A stretch of DNA of 63,447 bases, taken from Nitrospirota bacterium (GTDB lineage Bacteria > Nitrospirota > Thermodesulfovibrionia > SZUA-242). A model generated the notes under the pieces. The model searched no databases. It was not told the DNA's origin and worked only from the letters and a program-made list of their open reading frames with translations. The DNA is taken from NCBI GenBank assembly GCA_016212095.1, contig JACRHH010000017.1, positions 1 through 63,447 on the forward strand, given 5' to 3'. Of the stretch, positions 6,713 through 15,120 are shown in pieces. Every line of letters starts with the position of its first letter. Position 1 is the stretch's first letter. The position numbers and the translations under genes were made by a program.

Positions 6713-8362
6713 TTATGGCATGGCGGCGAAGAGGCCGAGGCCGTAGTGGCGCCCACCGCCAAGGCATATTGGCCCATTGATATGTACCGGACGGCTACTC
6801 TCGTTCCCCCACTCTATCTTGACGTGATAGCGTGGAAAACGTTTGAGATGATCCGGTACGCCATAACGGTCAGCTAATTCGGTTCCTCTCCAATAGCCGA
6901 CTTTCCGCCATTCGATTTCGGCGCAATCCGCCATGACCTTGGAGAAACCCGCTTGAAGAATCGCTTTGCGAAGCAGACCATCAATACGCTTATCAAGGTG
7001 GTTTAACAGCCGTTTTTGTTCCTCCGAACTGGTTACGGCATTCAGCCGCCGCCGATAGTGTGCAGGATCGTCATAACCAGGAAGAACAACCGGCGTCACC
7101 GTAGCCCAGGTTGCCGATGAACAAATATACGATTTAACAACATTGTCGGAAGCTGGTAACAGGGACAGTATGGCGACAGGATTGCTTGCACGTTCCTCGC
7201 CTTCATCCTGTCTGCTATGTTCCGGTTCCAGCGATTGCCCGGAAAGTGTTCTGCGCGCCCATGCGATTTCATCTTGGCAGCCGTCATCAAAAGCGGTGAG
7301 CATTACCCGGCGGACATTGCCAACCACCGGTGATTGTCCTTCGCCTCGTGATTCAATGCTTGGCAAGGGCAGATAGGCAAAGCGTTTATTGCCAACAGAG
7401 ATATGTTTCCCGGTATTTTGCGATTCCCCATGTCCAAGAATGAAGTTACTAATACGCTTCTCTTGTAAATGTGTACGTTCAGCCGCACAAGCGGCAGCGT
7501 GTCGGGTCATCCCGGCAACGGTTAACGCTTGTCGAACCGTATCAAATGGGCGAAAGCCGCTGGCGTCAGGCCTTAACAGGGAGAATGCGGCAATGGGACG
7601 AATTTGCGGATCAGTTGCTCGTCGGTATTCAATTTTCTTGTAAACCGACAACAGCGGCGGTGGCGTAAGCATGTTTCCCTCCATTCGTTTCAGAAATCCT
7701 TCGTGACGCGCCATGAGATCGTCCAGCGTTCCTTGTATTGGCACATGCAAACCATCGCCGGAAGCCTCGGACGCAGGCAACCACCGTTCGCCGGGCAATG
7801 CCGCAACCTCTTCTTCGGTCATGATTGAACCGTCGCCTACGGCCATATCAACGCCCCAGCCGAGAGAAGTGATGCTGTGAGCAATCGCCGTAAGTACTTC
7901 GATCTGGCCGCGATGTTCGTCGGCAAGTGGAACCGGCAATGCCCACAAATAATGGATCGTATCTCCCCCGATTAAATGGGTAGGGCGTACTGTCTTCATT
8001 GTGCGGTGCGTTGCCTGGCTGGCATCGCCGGAATTGCTGTAGTTCCCATGACTCCATGCTTTTGCAACAATATCCATAACGTTATTGGGCACAGACAGGC
8101 AGTATCCGGGAAGTTTACGGCTTGGCTGAACACATCCAGGAGCAACGATGATCGGTGGAGATTCCGCAGATGAACGCTCAAGCAACGTTAGAGAACCGCG
8201 TGCGGAAAAATTAATGCTTCCATTGCCAAGACGTGCTGCAGAAGCAACCAGCGTCTGATAAACCCGGAGAGGAGACGGCGGCCATTCCGGCGCGCCGCCA
8301 TCCCCACAGCCGTGAAACCGGGGGTCGCAAAAGCGGATCGAGAGGCTAAAATACACGCTCAT
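6713..8362 (-). CDS. csb2: Type I-G Csb2 (Cas5-Cas6 fusion)
   Basis: The 549-residue protein is of the GSU0054/Csb2 family. The N-terminal Cas5-like RAMP starts with IRFCDPRFHG and has the family segment EWPPSPLRVYQTLVASA. The C terminus ends in the glycine-rich stretch GGGRHYGLGLFAAMP, typical of the Cas6-like RNA-binding end. In type I-G this subunit both processes pre-crRNA and caps the 5' handle in Cascade. The gene lies 9 bp downstream of csb1. Its final 29 bases recur at 5540-5568 and, less perfectly, at 4593-4619. Confidence 0.93.
   Translation of the reverse strand: MSVYFSLSIRFCDPRFHGCGDGGAPEWPPSPLRVYQTLVASAARLGNGSINFSARGSLTLLERSSAESPPIIVAPGCVQPSRKLPGYCLSVPNNVMDIVAKAWSHGNYSNSGDASQATHRTMKTVRPTHLIGGDTIHYLWALPVPLADEHRGQIEVLTAIAHSITSLGWGVDMAVGDGSIMTEEEVAALPGERWLPASEASGDGLHVPIQGTLDDLMARHEGFLKRMEGNMLTPPPLLSVYKKIEYRRATDPQIRPIAAFSLLRPDASGFRPFDTVRQALTVAGMTRHAAACAAERTHLQEKRISNFILGHGESQNTGKHISVGNKRFAYLPLPSIESRGEGQSPVVGNVRRVMLTAFDDGCQDEIAWARRTLSGQSLEPEHSRQDEGEERASNPVAILSLLPASDNVVKSYICSSATWATVTPVVLPGYDDPAHYRRRLNAVTSSEEQKRLLNHLDKRIDGLLRKAILQAGFSKVMADCAEIEWRKVGYWRGTELADRYGVPDHLKRFPRYHVKIEWGNESSRPVHINGPICLGGGRHYGLGLFAAMP
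6719..6747 (-). repeat. csb2 3'-end repeat, copy A (functional csb2 terminus)
   Basis: This is the in-gene copy: codons for Y-G-L-G-L-F-A-A-M, then Pro and TAA. It is identical over 29 bases to copy B. The AT-rich mobile mystery promoter begins immediately beyond it. Confidence 0.93.
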
Positions 8363-8371
8363 GACAGCCTC

Positions 8372-9496
8372 CTAATTGTCTTTCTTTTTTAGCTTTCCGC
8401 TCGTTTCCTTCTTTTCTAGATCTTTTTTTGCTAACTCTTGGTCGAACTCCACCTCCCGATCAGGGCGAGTCTGGAAATCAATGGTGCGATCCGGGTTAAT
8501 GCCGAAGGCTTTGGCCGCAGCCGTTGCGTATGCAATGGCTTCTTCGTGCGTAACGAAGGCATCATCTCTCCGACCGTCGCTAAAAACAATCTTGAATTCC
8601 CTCGACTTGTCTGGGTCAAGAACAAGATTGCAGCCTTGGCGCAGGTATCCGGAAGGAGGAATGGTGAATGCAGTCAGTGCGATTCCTAGAATGTAACGGC
8701 GTAGGGCAAGCGTCTTCGTTTTATCATCTCCGGCAGTAAGCAATCGCAATGCTGCAAGATGAAGTGTGGCATCACGACGAACGCCGCCAGCTGCGATTAC
8801 ACCGCCGTGGGTCGCCGAAGCAAGCGCGTTTGCGAATCCTCGTACTGAGAACGGGTGCTTACTTTTAACTTTCCCTTCCGCATCCCGTAAATCTTCCGGC
8901 TCCTGCAGAAGTTCCTCCGCTGCATAATTCACCGGCGGCGCATACACGGCTGATCGTGTCAACTCGCGGACATTGTAGGCACGGATTTTCGAGTCGATCA
9001 GTCTGGGCAGTTTCGCTTGGGTTTTTCGCGAATCCCAGACTCCAAACACCAACGAAGTCGGCGCAATCTTAGCCAACGGCTCAGCATTACCATTCATGAC
9101 AGAGTTGAATGCAGCTTCCAGATCATCTTGCAACACTGAACAGCGAACGATAGCGTCTCCCGCCCGGTGACCCGCTTCAAGCAGGTTTACCACCTTGCTA
9201 CCCGCTTTCACCACGATCTGAGGCACGAGTCCGGCATATTCTTTTTTCATTAGCAAAGGTTCGATCCTGTTTGCCTGGGAACCGACGCTATCGACAAGGC
9301 AGACATTGGCGCTGTCAGGGAATTTGTCGATGTTGTAGCCGCCCTTGAAGGTTTTGTCTTCGCTTGCGGCAAAAGTTGCCGGAAACAAAACACCGTCGTG
9401 ACCTTCCACCGGCATCAGGTGTTCACGTAGCACCAGAGCAGCAGGGCCGGAGTCCTTTAACCATGTGTCAAAATTCTTTAGGGTGTCGTCGTTCAT
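8372..9496 (-). CDS. csb1: Type I-G Csb1 (Cas7 backbone subunit)
   Basis: The 374-residue protein is of the GSU0053/Csb1 family, the Cas7-like RAMP that polymerises along crRNA in the I-G Cascade. Family features include LREHLMPVEGHDGVLFPATFA near the N terminus, the VCLVDSVGSQANRIEP segment near residue 65, and a central SVRGFANALASATHGGVIAAGG. The C terminus is lysine- and glutamate-rich (KKDLEKKETSGKLKKKDN). It sits 2 bp after csb3 in one transcript with cas3, csb3 and csb2. Confidence 0.93.
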   Translation of the reverse strand: MNDDTLKNFDTWLKDSGPAALVLREHLMPVEGHDGVLFPATFAASEDKTFKGGYNIDKFPDSANVCLVDSVGSQANRIEPLLMKKEYAGLVPQIVVKAGSKVVNLLEAGHRAGDAIVRCSVLQDDLEAAFNSVMNGNAEPLAKIAPTSLVFGVWDSRKTQAKLPRLIDSKIRAYNVRELTRSAVYAPPVNYAAEELLQEPEDLRDAEGKVKSKHPFSVRGFANALASATHGGVIAAGGVRRDATLHLAALRLLTAGDDKTKTLALRRYILGIALTAFTIPPSGYLRQGCNLVLDPDKSREFKIVFSDGRRDDAFVTHEEAIAYATAAAKAFGINPDRTIDFQTRPDREVEFDQELAKKDLEKKETSGKLKKKDN

Positions 9497-9498
9497 TA

Positions 9499-10332
9499 TT
9501 ATCTCCTTTGTATAGGGGTTGCAGGGTTAAAAGCCTTGTGCTTCTTTTGACTTGTGCGGAAAGCGTTCATAAAGCGAAATCCGTAGATGTTACCGACAAG
9601 ACCGGAAACCGCCACGGGGACAACCATGACAGGCAAGGGCATATTCCATATGAAGTAATCGAAAACCCGTGGCATGTCGGTAGGTTTGGGGCGGCATCTC
9701 TGCAAGCCAACGAGACTCATAGCCTCAACGACAGGATAAGCAACAGTAGTCAGCTTTAAGGAGTCCGTTGAGAAGCCAACATCAATAGACCAAGCACTGG
9801 CACCGCGCCGGGCATCAAAGTAGAACGGCTCCCGCTTTTTCGGCTTCGAACATCGCTTGCTGTGAGCAGTTTTAGAACTACGAGCATTCGTATCGAATAC
9901 CACCGTTCTCTGATTGAGTGGGTTATCGTACTTTGGATCGATAGCATTGCACATCGCCAAGAAAATCTTGCGCTCATTCATGGAGCCCGCCCATGTTTTT
10001 AATGATTTATCTTGCCACCAGTCCAAACCGAGTGAAACAGGGGAAGTAATTACGAATGGCGGCGACTCCCTCTCGATTTCATCTGAATCGTCATCGTCGT
10101 CATCCGCGTCAGGATCGCCAGCAAGACAGATAGCTTGTGCCGCAGCTAAGAGAGCGGGTAATAATGCCGTGTCTTCCTCGGTTCTAATACAGAAGATTCC
10201 GCCCTCAAACCACCCCTCCGCCCCTTTCCAGAGCCTGTCGGCCAACTCAAGCAGCCCGCAACAGGCGAAAAACTGTCCAGGGTTGGTTGGATCAACACGA
10301 ACGCGGATTGTCGATTCCGGGCTTCTGCTCAT
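9499..10332 (-). CDS. csb3: Type I-G Csb3 (Cas8u2-like subunit)
   Basis: The 277-residue protein begins with VRVDPTNPGQFFACCGLLELADRLW, characteristic of the Csb3/Csx14-type family (GSU0052-like) found in type I-U/I-G loci between cas3 and csb1. It is taken to be the small Cas8-like subunit of the interference complex. An acidic stretch (DPDADDDDDDSDEIERE, about residues 73-89) forms a predicted disordered loop. It overlaps cas3 by 4 bp (ATGA). Cas8 function here comes from family and position, not from visible catalytic residues. Confidence 0.85.
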   Translation of the reverse strand: MSRSPESTIRVRVDPTNPGQFFACCGLLELADRLWKGAEGWFEGGIFCIRTEEDTALLPALLAAAQAICLAGDPDADDDDDDSDEIERESPPFVITSPVSLGLDWWQDKSLKTWAGSMNERKIFLAMCNAIDPKYDNPLNQRTVVFDTNARSSKTAHSKRCSKPKKREPFYFDARRGASAWSIDVGFSTDSLKLTTVAYPVVEAMSLVGLQRCRPKPTDMPRVFDYFIWNMPLPVMVVPVAVSGLVGNIYGFRFMNAFRTSQKKHKAFNPATPIQRR

Positions 10333-13013
10333 AGGTCACCTCCCTGCATTGGCGTTTCACTTGGTCTGTCGAAATCGGCGTCATTGCCCGTCTGCGACGC
10401 CATGATATCGGCGGCGCGCACCAGCGATTCCAGATACGCGAGCCCCCAACGGCCATATTTGCGCTGCAATAAAGCAAAACGCCGAGGAACCTCACAGGCA
10501 ATTCTGCTTGCAGACTCTTCCGCCCGTTCGAGGTCAAATGCCTCCTGATCTGAAAAATGAGGCCTTGCCCTGCCATGATGCGCCGCTATCAGATGCAGGA
10601 CGAGATCCTTAACATCCGGAGCCAAAGCAAGAAATTCCGGCTGACTGGTCACATCGATCAACGATCCGAATTCATGGCGATAATTGGACAAAGATAGCGG
10701 CTTCATTCCGATGCCGGATTTGGCGAGTATGCTCCGTGGATCATCGGGGTTGTAGCCGTGATTGCCGATGGAGCGCTGCCATGTCAGGCGATCCTTACCG
10801 GGGTCATGCCAGTGGGCGGCGAAAATAACCGCAGAAGCTTCCGGCTCTTTCAGGTTGAGTTTCGTAACAAGTTTTCCTGCAAAATCCTCGGCTGATTGAA
10901 GATGAACGGACAACTCCTGTTTCACCCGTGCCGTTCGTGAGCCATCGTCATCGGCAGAGCGGGGCCGAACATACCAATGCCAGTACCGGCGGCTTGACAT
11001 ATCGGCTTCATCGTCACTCTCGGTTTCGACATCAAGCTTGACATCGATTGTTCTAACCAGTCGCATTCCTTTGGGTTTATCCTGTGCATTCCAAACCCGG
11101 CGACGTCGTGGATTGTTCTTCTCGTCCGTCCATTCATCGGCAATATCGTGTCTTTCGTCCGTAGTCTCGTTGCCGTCGAGCATTCCCTTATTCAGCCCTC
11201 TAGCCACCGGCGGCAGAAGAACCGTGCGGTCGGCAAGATTTACCAACGGTTGCTTTAGCTTGTTTCGTTCAACCAGTTTCGTTAATGAGAAGACTTCCAC
11301 TTTACCGTCAGAGTCGATGAGCCACGCGGCTTGATCAGTGTGTCGTTTTGCGATCTTCTCCAACTCATCGAACACCCGCTTCGTCTGGTCGCGCAATAAT
11401 TCATGCGGCTTAAGTGGGTAGTCTTCAAGTAGGTCTTCGGGCGGGTACGTCTCCAATAAAACAGGGGTATTAATCCTGCTGACCTCCTCACGCCATGCGA
11501 CATAGGTCACGGGAAGTTCCCACTCGGCAATGCCATGCAGCCAATCAGCCACAGGTGGCCGTCCGGGTAGCTTCTGGCGCACCGAGGTCAGCGCCCAAGC
11601 ATCAAAAAGAATGTCGGTTGCCGGAAGAATGACAGGTGGAGGTGTAAAGGCGGCTTGCCGGTCGGCAGCGGGTATCGTTGCTAATGCAGCCGGACTCGCA
11701 TCAAAACGCATATCATCCTCGCGTTTCTGAAGCTGTCCTAATAGCGATAGCGTCTGAACGCAGGCTTGGTCGTATGACGAAGGCTTACTGCTCTTTTTCG
11801 ATTCCGCGTCCAACTTGCGATAAACAATATCGATTTTTGCATCGCCGTCACCGAAACGATTTACACGCCCAAAGCGCTGTATCATGCTGTCGAGAGGTGT
11901 CAAATCGCAGACAAGATGATCCGCCGAGATGTTGACGCCGACTTCACCGGCTGATGTACAGACAAGATAAACCGTCCCTTGCTGTCGTATCGCCTCGGAA
12001 TTCCGCACAAAACGCGCAAAAACAGCATTCATTTTTGCCAGTTTGTCACGTTCCCATCCGCGCAATGTGCCGGTAAGCATTTCAACATTGTCCGCCGATA
12101 CTGTCTTGCTAAGAGCGTCGGCAACCTTTTTCACATCATCAATCAAGCGGAGAAATACAAGAATTGCCTTGCCGCTGTCTTTGTATTCTTTGGCAAGTTG
12201 AATCACCTTATCCGCAATTTTGTCTTCCTGATGGCATAGCAGCCATTTCTTAGCTTCGATTCGCTTCTGAACCTCAGCGTGTCTCCGGTCTTCTTCGGTA
12301 AGCAGGGAATCGTCATCGTTTGAGCCAGAGGAGCGAGACGTTGCCGTCAGTTCCATAACGCTAAATTTCATGAACTCGTGGCAACGCTCCTGCTCCTTTT
12401 CAATGGATGATACAAGCGTTTGGAAGGCAGGTTCCAAATGGGCTTCATCATGAACCAGCAAAGTGTCCTGACCAAGGAATCCGGCATGAAGTGGGCGGGA
12501 TTTGAAACCGCATCCGTACCCGGAGAACAACAACCGGCTGCCGATCATGTCCACAGTGCCGATGATTATGGCTGGCCTGGCCGGGTCATCCCTCCATTCG
12601 GCATTATCCGCAAACTGGCCACGCAACGTGCTGATCGACACGAGAACCGGGTTGTTTCGAGTCTGAAGAGACCGCAATGCATCGGCAATATGCAGGAGTT
12701 CCGGTTTTGCAAGCGATTCACGCAATCTTCCGGCTTCATCAGTGGACTGATCAACAACGGTTCTTCGGTTCACGACATAAGCAAGCCTTCGCGGAAAATC
12801 CGCTACAGTTCCGCTCCGAACATGATGAGCCAAGGCGATAAGCCAAATGGCCATAATTGACGTTTTCCCAAGCCCGGTGGGAACGGGGCATGACTTTCTG
12901 TCCTTTCTCATGAGAAATTCATTGAACAACTTCTCCTGCCATGGGAATGGCCTATGTCCGGTGAGCCAGTAAAATTCTTTTGAAAAATTGAAATCGAGAA
13001 CCATTTCATCCAT
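10329..13013 (-). CDS. cas3: Cas3 helicase-nuclease with C-terminal HD domain
   Basis: The 894-residue protein has an SF2 helicase first: Walker A PTGLGKT (45-51), DEAH box (189-192) and motif VI QRFGRVNRFGDG (379-390). The HD nuclease is at the C terminus: HWHDPGK (H736, D737), H780 in YRHEF, and AAHHGRARPH near 811. The reversed order, helicase then HD, is typical of I-U/I-G Cas3 and unlike I-E or I-C. Cascade recruits it to degrade target DNA. It is the first gene of the interference operon cas3-csb3-csb1-csb2. Confidence 0.96.
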   Translation of the reverse strand: MDEMVLDFNFSKEFYWLTGHRPFPWQEKLFNEFLMRKDRKSCPVPTGLGKTSIMAIWLIALAHHVRSGTVADFPRRLAYVVNRRTVVDQSTDEAGRLRESLAKPELLHIADALRSLQTRNNPVLVSISTLRGQFADNAEWRDDPARPAIIIGTVDMIGSRLLFSGYGCGFKSRPLHAGFLGQDTLLVHDEAHLEPAFQTLVSSIEKEQERCHEFMKFSVMELTATSRSSGSNDDDSLLTEEDRRHAEVQKRIEAKKWLLCHQEDKIADKVIQLAKEYKDSGKAILVFLRLIDDVKKVADALSKTVSADNVEMLTGTLRGWERDKLAKMNAVFARFVRNSEAIRQQGTVYLVCTSAGEVGVNISADHLVCDLTPLDSMIQRFGRVNRFGDGDAKIDIVYRKLDAESKKSSKPSSYDQACVQTLSLLGQLQKREDDMRFDASPAALATIPAADRQAAFTPPPVILPATDILFDAWALTSVRQKLPGRPPVADWLHGIAEWELPVTYVAWREEVSRINTPVLLETYPPEDLLEDYPLKPHELLRDQTKRVFDELEKIAKRHTDQAAWLIDSDGKVEVFSLTKLVERNKLKQPLVNLADRTVLLPPVARGLNKGMLDGNETTDERHDIADEWTDEKNNPRRRRVWNAQDKPKGMRLVRTIDVKLDVETESDDEADMSSRRYWHWYVRPRSADDDGSRTARVKQELSVHLQSAEDFAGKLVTKLNLKEPEASAVIFAAHWHDPGKDRLTWQRSIGNHGYNPDDPRSILAKSGIGMKPLSLSNYRHEFGSLIDVTSQPEFLALAPDVKDLVLHLIAAHHGRARPHFSDQEAFDLERAEESASRIACEVPRRFALLQRKYGRWGLAYLESLVRAADIMASQTGNDADFDRPSETPMQGGDL

Positions 13014-13070
13014 AGATATTTCTTCCCCAAAAAAGAATGTCTAACATTTTCATTTCTTCCACCCCCTATC

Positions 13071-13367
13071 CTACTCCCCCACCCCGGACATTCCGTGTCC
13101 GGGGTCATCGCCTTTTTCATTTTCTTTCCGTGTTTTTCTCTTTCCCCCGTAAACCTCCGCCGTTTTCCTTGCCTCACTTGCCACGTCCAGCCGCAGGGCT
13201 TCCGGGGCCAGAAGCTCGGCCTCTGATATGCGGGAAAGAAAAAACTTGCGGCGGGCGGTGCGGACACAGATTTCAAAACGTTCGGCAAGCGCGGGCGCGT
13301 TCGGATAACGGTTTTTGCGCGCCTCGGCGTCGAACCAGACGAAACGCTCGTAGATTGAATTTGACAT
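13071..13367 (-). pseudogene. Truncated WYL-type HTH regulator upstream of cas3
   Basis: Residues 1-36 (SIYERFVWFDAEARKNRYPNA, then ALAERFEICVRTARR) match the N-terminal winged-helix of WYL-domain regulators, which often control CRISPR and other defence loci. After about residue 36 the expected linker and WYL domain are missing. The remaining 62 residues are a short SEAELLAPEALRLDVASEA segment and a basic tail, and the frame ends at 13071. Family members exceed 300 residues, so I read this as a deletion remnant. The HTH could still bind DNA. It lies 57 bp from cas3 and reads toward it. Confidence 0.6.
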
Positions 13368-13463
13368 GCCCCGCACCCCATATCAAACATGCCGGATTGA
13401 TGCTTACGTAAGGAGATTTCAGTTTATTCCGGACAACGCCACCAAAGCCCCCGGCTATGTTGT

Positions 13464-13540
13464 GTCAACTGGCCACGACATGTCAATTGGCCACGACATG
13501 TCAATTGGCCACGACATGTCAATTGGCCATGACATGTCAG
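13464..13540. repeat. Four 18-bp tandem repeats (iteron-like) upstream of the WYL remnant
   Basis: Units start at 13464, 13482, 13500 and 13518, each GTCAATTGGCCACGACAT or a one-base variant, followed by a partial fifth (GTCAG). Each unit contains TGTC-N10-GACA, and junctions create ACATGT. The block is 100 bp upstream of the WYL-like gene and reads into cas3. It could be a multi-copy operator for that regulator or a left-over terminus of an IS21-type element. Confidence 0.8.
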
Positions 13541-13567
13541 CCTGAACGCAACGTTTTTATTGCGCCA

Positions 13568-14938
13568 TCATTGTTTGTCCGAAGTTATGCCAAGCCGTTC
13601 CCGGAGGGATGAAACGTCGAACGGTTCCCCGCCGGTCTTTTGTATCCGCCGCGCCTCAAGCTGATCGATGGTCTTGAGCAGCTCAATCACAGCCGGACGA
13701 AGCTGTTTGTCGTTTACCGCCTCAAGCGGCGATTTCCCGTTCAGAGCCGGGAGGGGCGTTTCCGGCCAGGCTTCGTAGTGCTTAGCAAGATATTCGTGGA
13801 TGATTTGGCGCTGCAGATCCGGCGGAATATCAGACGACGGGGGCTTTGCCGCATCAATCGCTTTTTTGGATCGGGGATCGACAGACTCGCGGATTTTGTG
13901 TTTCAAAACGCTTCCCGCAATCTGCTCCAACCACTCTCTCGCCTCGTCCGCAAGCTGTGATGTCCGGCAGAATACCTCAAGGCCGGAACCCGTTGGCATC
14001 ATGGATGCGCGTGAGCGGAATTGGCCGTTTCCCAGTTCAACAAACCGGTTCCAGCCGTTATCCCGATCTCCGTCAACATCCTCCTGCGCTTCAAGAATTC
14101 GTTCGAACTCCGTCCAGTCCGTCACGCGGTAATGATCCGTTGTAAAGAGAATATTGTCTCCGGTCGATGCGTCAATAAATGTTGGAAGCGGCCTTTCATC
14201 GATCGCAACCAGTCCCCCAAGCCAGGCGTCAATGATTATGGAACCGACAAGATTCCTCATGTCCGCCTCGCGCGGCTTTTCGGATCCGATTATGTCCAGA
14301 ATCTCGTCGCGGCAGTCGATGCCTTCCCCCCGGCCAAACGGGTAGAGCGCGCCGCTGAACACCCAGACATCGTTCAGCCGAACCAGGCGGGCGCCGAATA
14401 CATCCCATTTCACCAGGCTTTTCGATGCGCTTCTTTCCAGCACCCAGACCGGCGCCGCGGCAGGCGCAAGCAGGTCGGCAATCTGTAACCCCTCGCCAGG
14501 CCTGGCCTCACGCACTTCGTATATGCTCATGGGAAGCTTGCCGAGCTCCTTGAGCCATTCCCGTCCGAGCACTGGCAAAAGCGGCCCGCGCGCGCCAAGA
14601 ATCAGATCGATAGCCCGCCTTGGCTTGCCGTCAATGAGCAGATAGCCGTCGGCCAGCATCCATTCGCCGATGTTGATGCGCATCATCTTTTCCGGGCCGG
14701 AAGGGAGCCGTTCAAGAAGCTCCAGTTCCTCGTCCGTCATGTCGCCCATGAATCCCTCATAATAGGCTTGGGCGGTCTCTTCCGGATAGTGGTCGGCAAG
14801 CCAGGAGAGCGCCATCTGCACCGCCTGCGCTTCATCCCGACGCCGCGATTCGAACTGGTTATCCCCTGCCAGACAGCATTTCTTGTATTTCTTCCCGCTG
14901 CCGCAAGGGCATAAGTCGTTGCGTCCGATTATTTTCAT
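13568..14938 (-). CDS. SEC-C zinc-motif protein
   Basis: The 456-residue protein opens with a SEC-C motif, RNDLCPCGSGKKYKKCC (6-22), the zinc site best known from the SecA C terminus. The middle 350 residues have no domain I can name. The C-terminal 100 residues contain WPETPLPALNGKSPLEAV, a pattern seen at the end of other SEC-C proteins of unknown role. It is monocistronic between the CRISPR locus and the polyferredoxin gene. Function is unknown. Confidence 0.8.
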   Translation of the reverse strand: MKIIGRNDLCPCGSGKKYKKCCLAGDNQFESRRRDEAQAVQMALSWLADHYPEETAQAYYEGFMGDMTDEELELLERLPSGPEKMMRINIGEWMLADGYLLIDGKPRRAIDLILGARGPLLPVLGREWLKELGKLPMSIYEVREARPGEGLQIADLLAPAAAPVWVLERSASKSLVKWDVFGARLVRLNDVWVFSGALYPFGRGEGIDCRDEILDIIGSEKPREADMRNLVGSIIIDAWLGGLVAIDERPLPTFIDASTGDNILFTTDHYRVTDWTEFERILEAQEDVDGDRDNGWNRFVELGNGQFRSRASMMPTGSGLEVFCRTSQLADEAREWLEQIAGSVLKHKIRESVDPRSKKAIDAAKPPSSDIPPDLQRQIIHEYLAKHYEAWPETPLPALNGKSPLEAVNDKQLRPAVIELLKTIDQLEARRIQKTGGEPFDVSSLRERLGITSDKQ

Positions 14939-15120
14939 TTTGATTTCCTCGATTTCCCGGCTCTGATCCGGCCCTGAACAAGGGCGCTCTTATTTTCCAC
15001 AATACGCTTAAGCATTGCCAGCCGGCTTTCCAGGCGGCAAATTCCGCCGGAAACGCGTTGATGCGCTGTTATATCGTGCGGATGTTCTCGCCATGCTCAA
15101 GCATGTATTGCGGCCCCCAA

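Noticed and set aside
13036-13048. AATGT-CTA-ACATT hairpin with a T-run on the minus strand, as a terminator before cas3
   Set aside because: The stem is only 5 AT-rich pairs; too weak to call.
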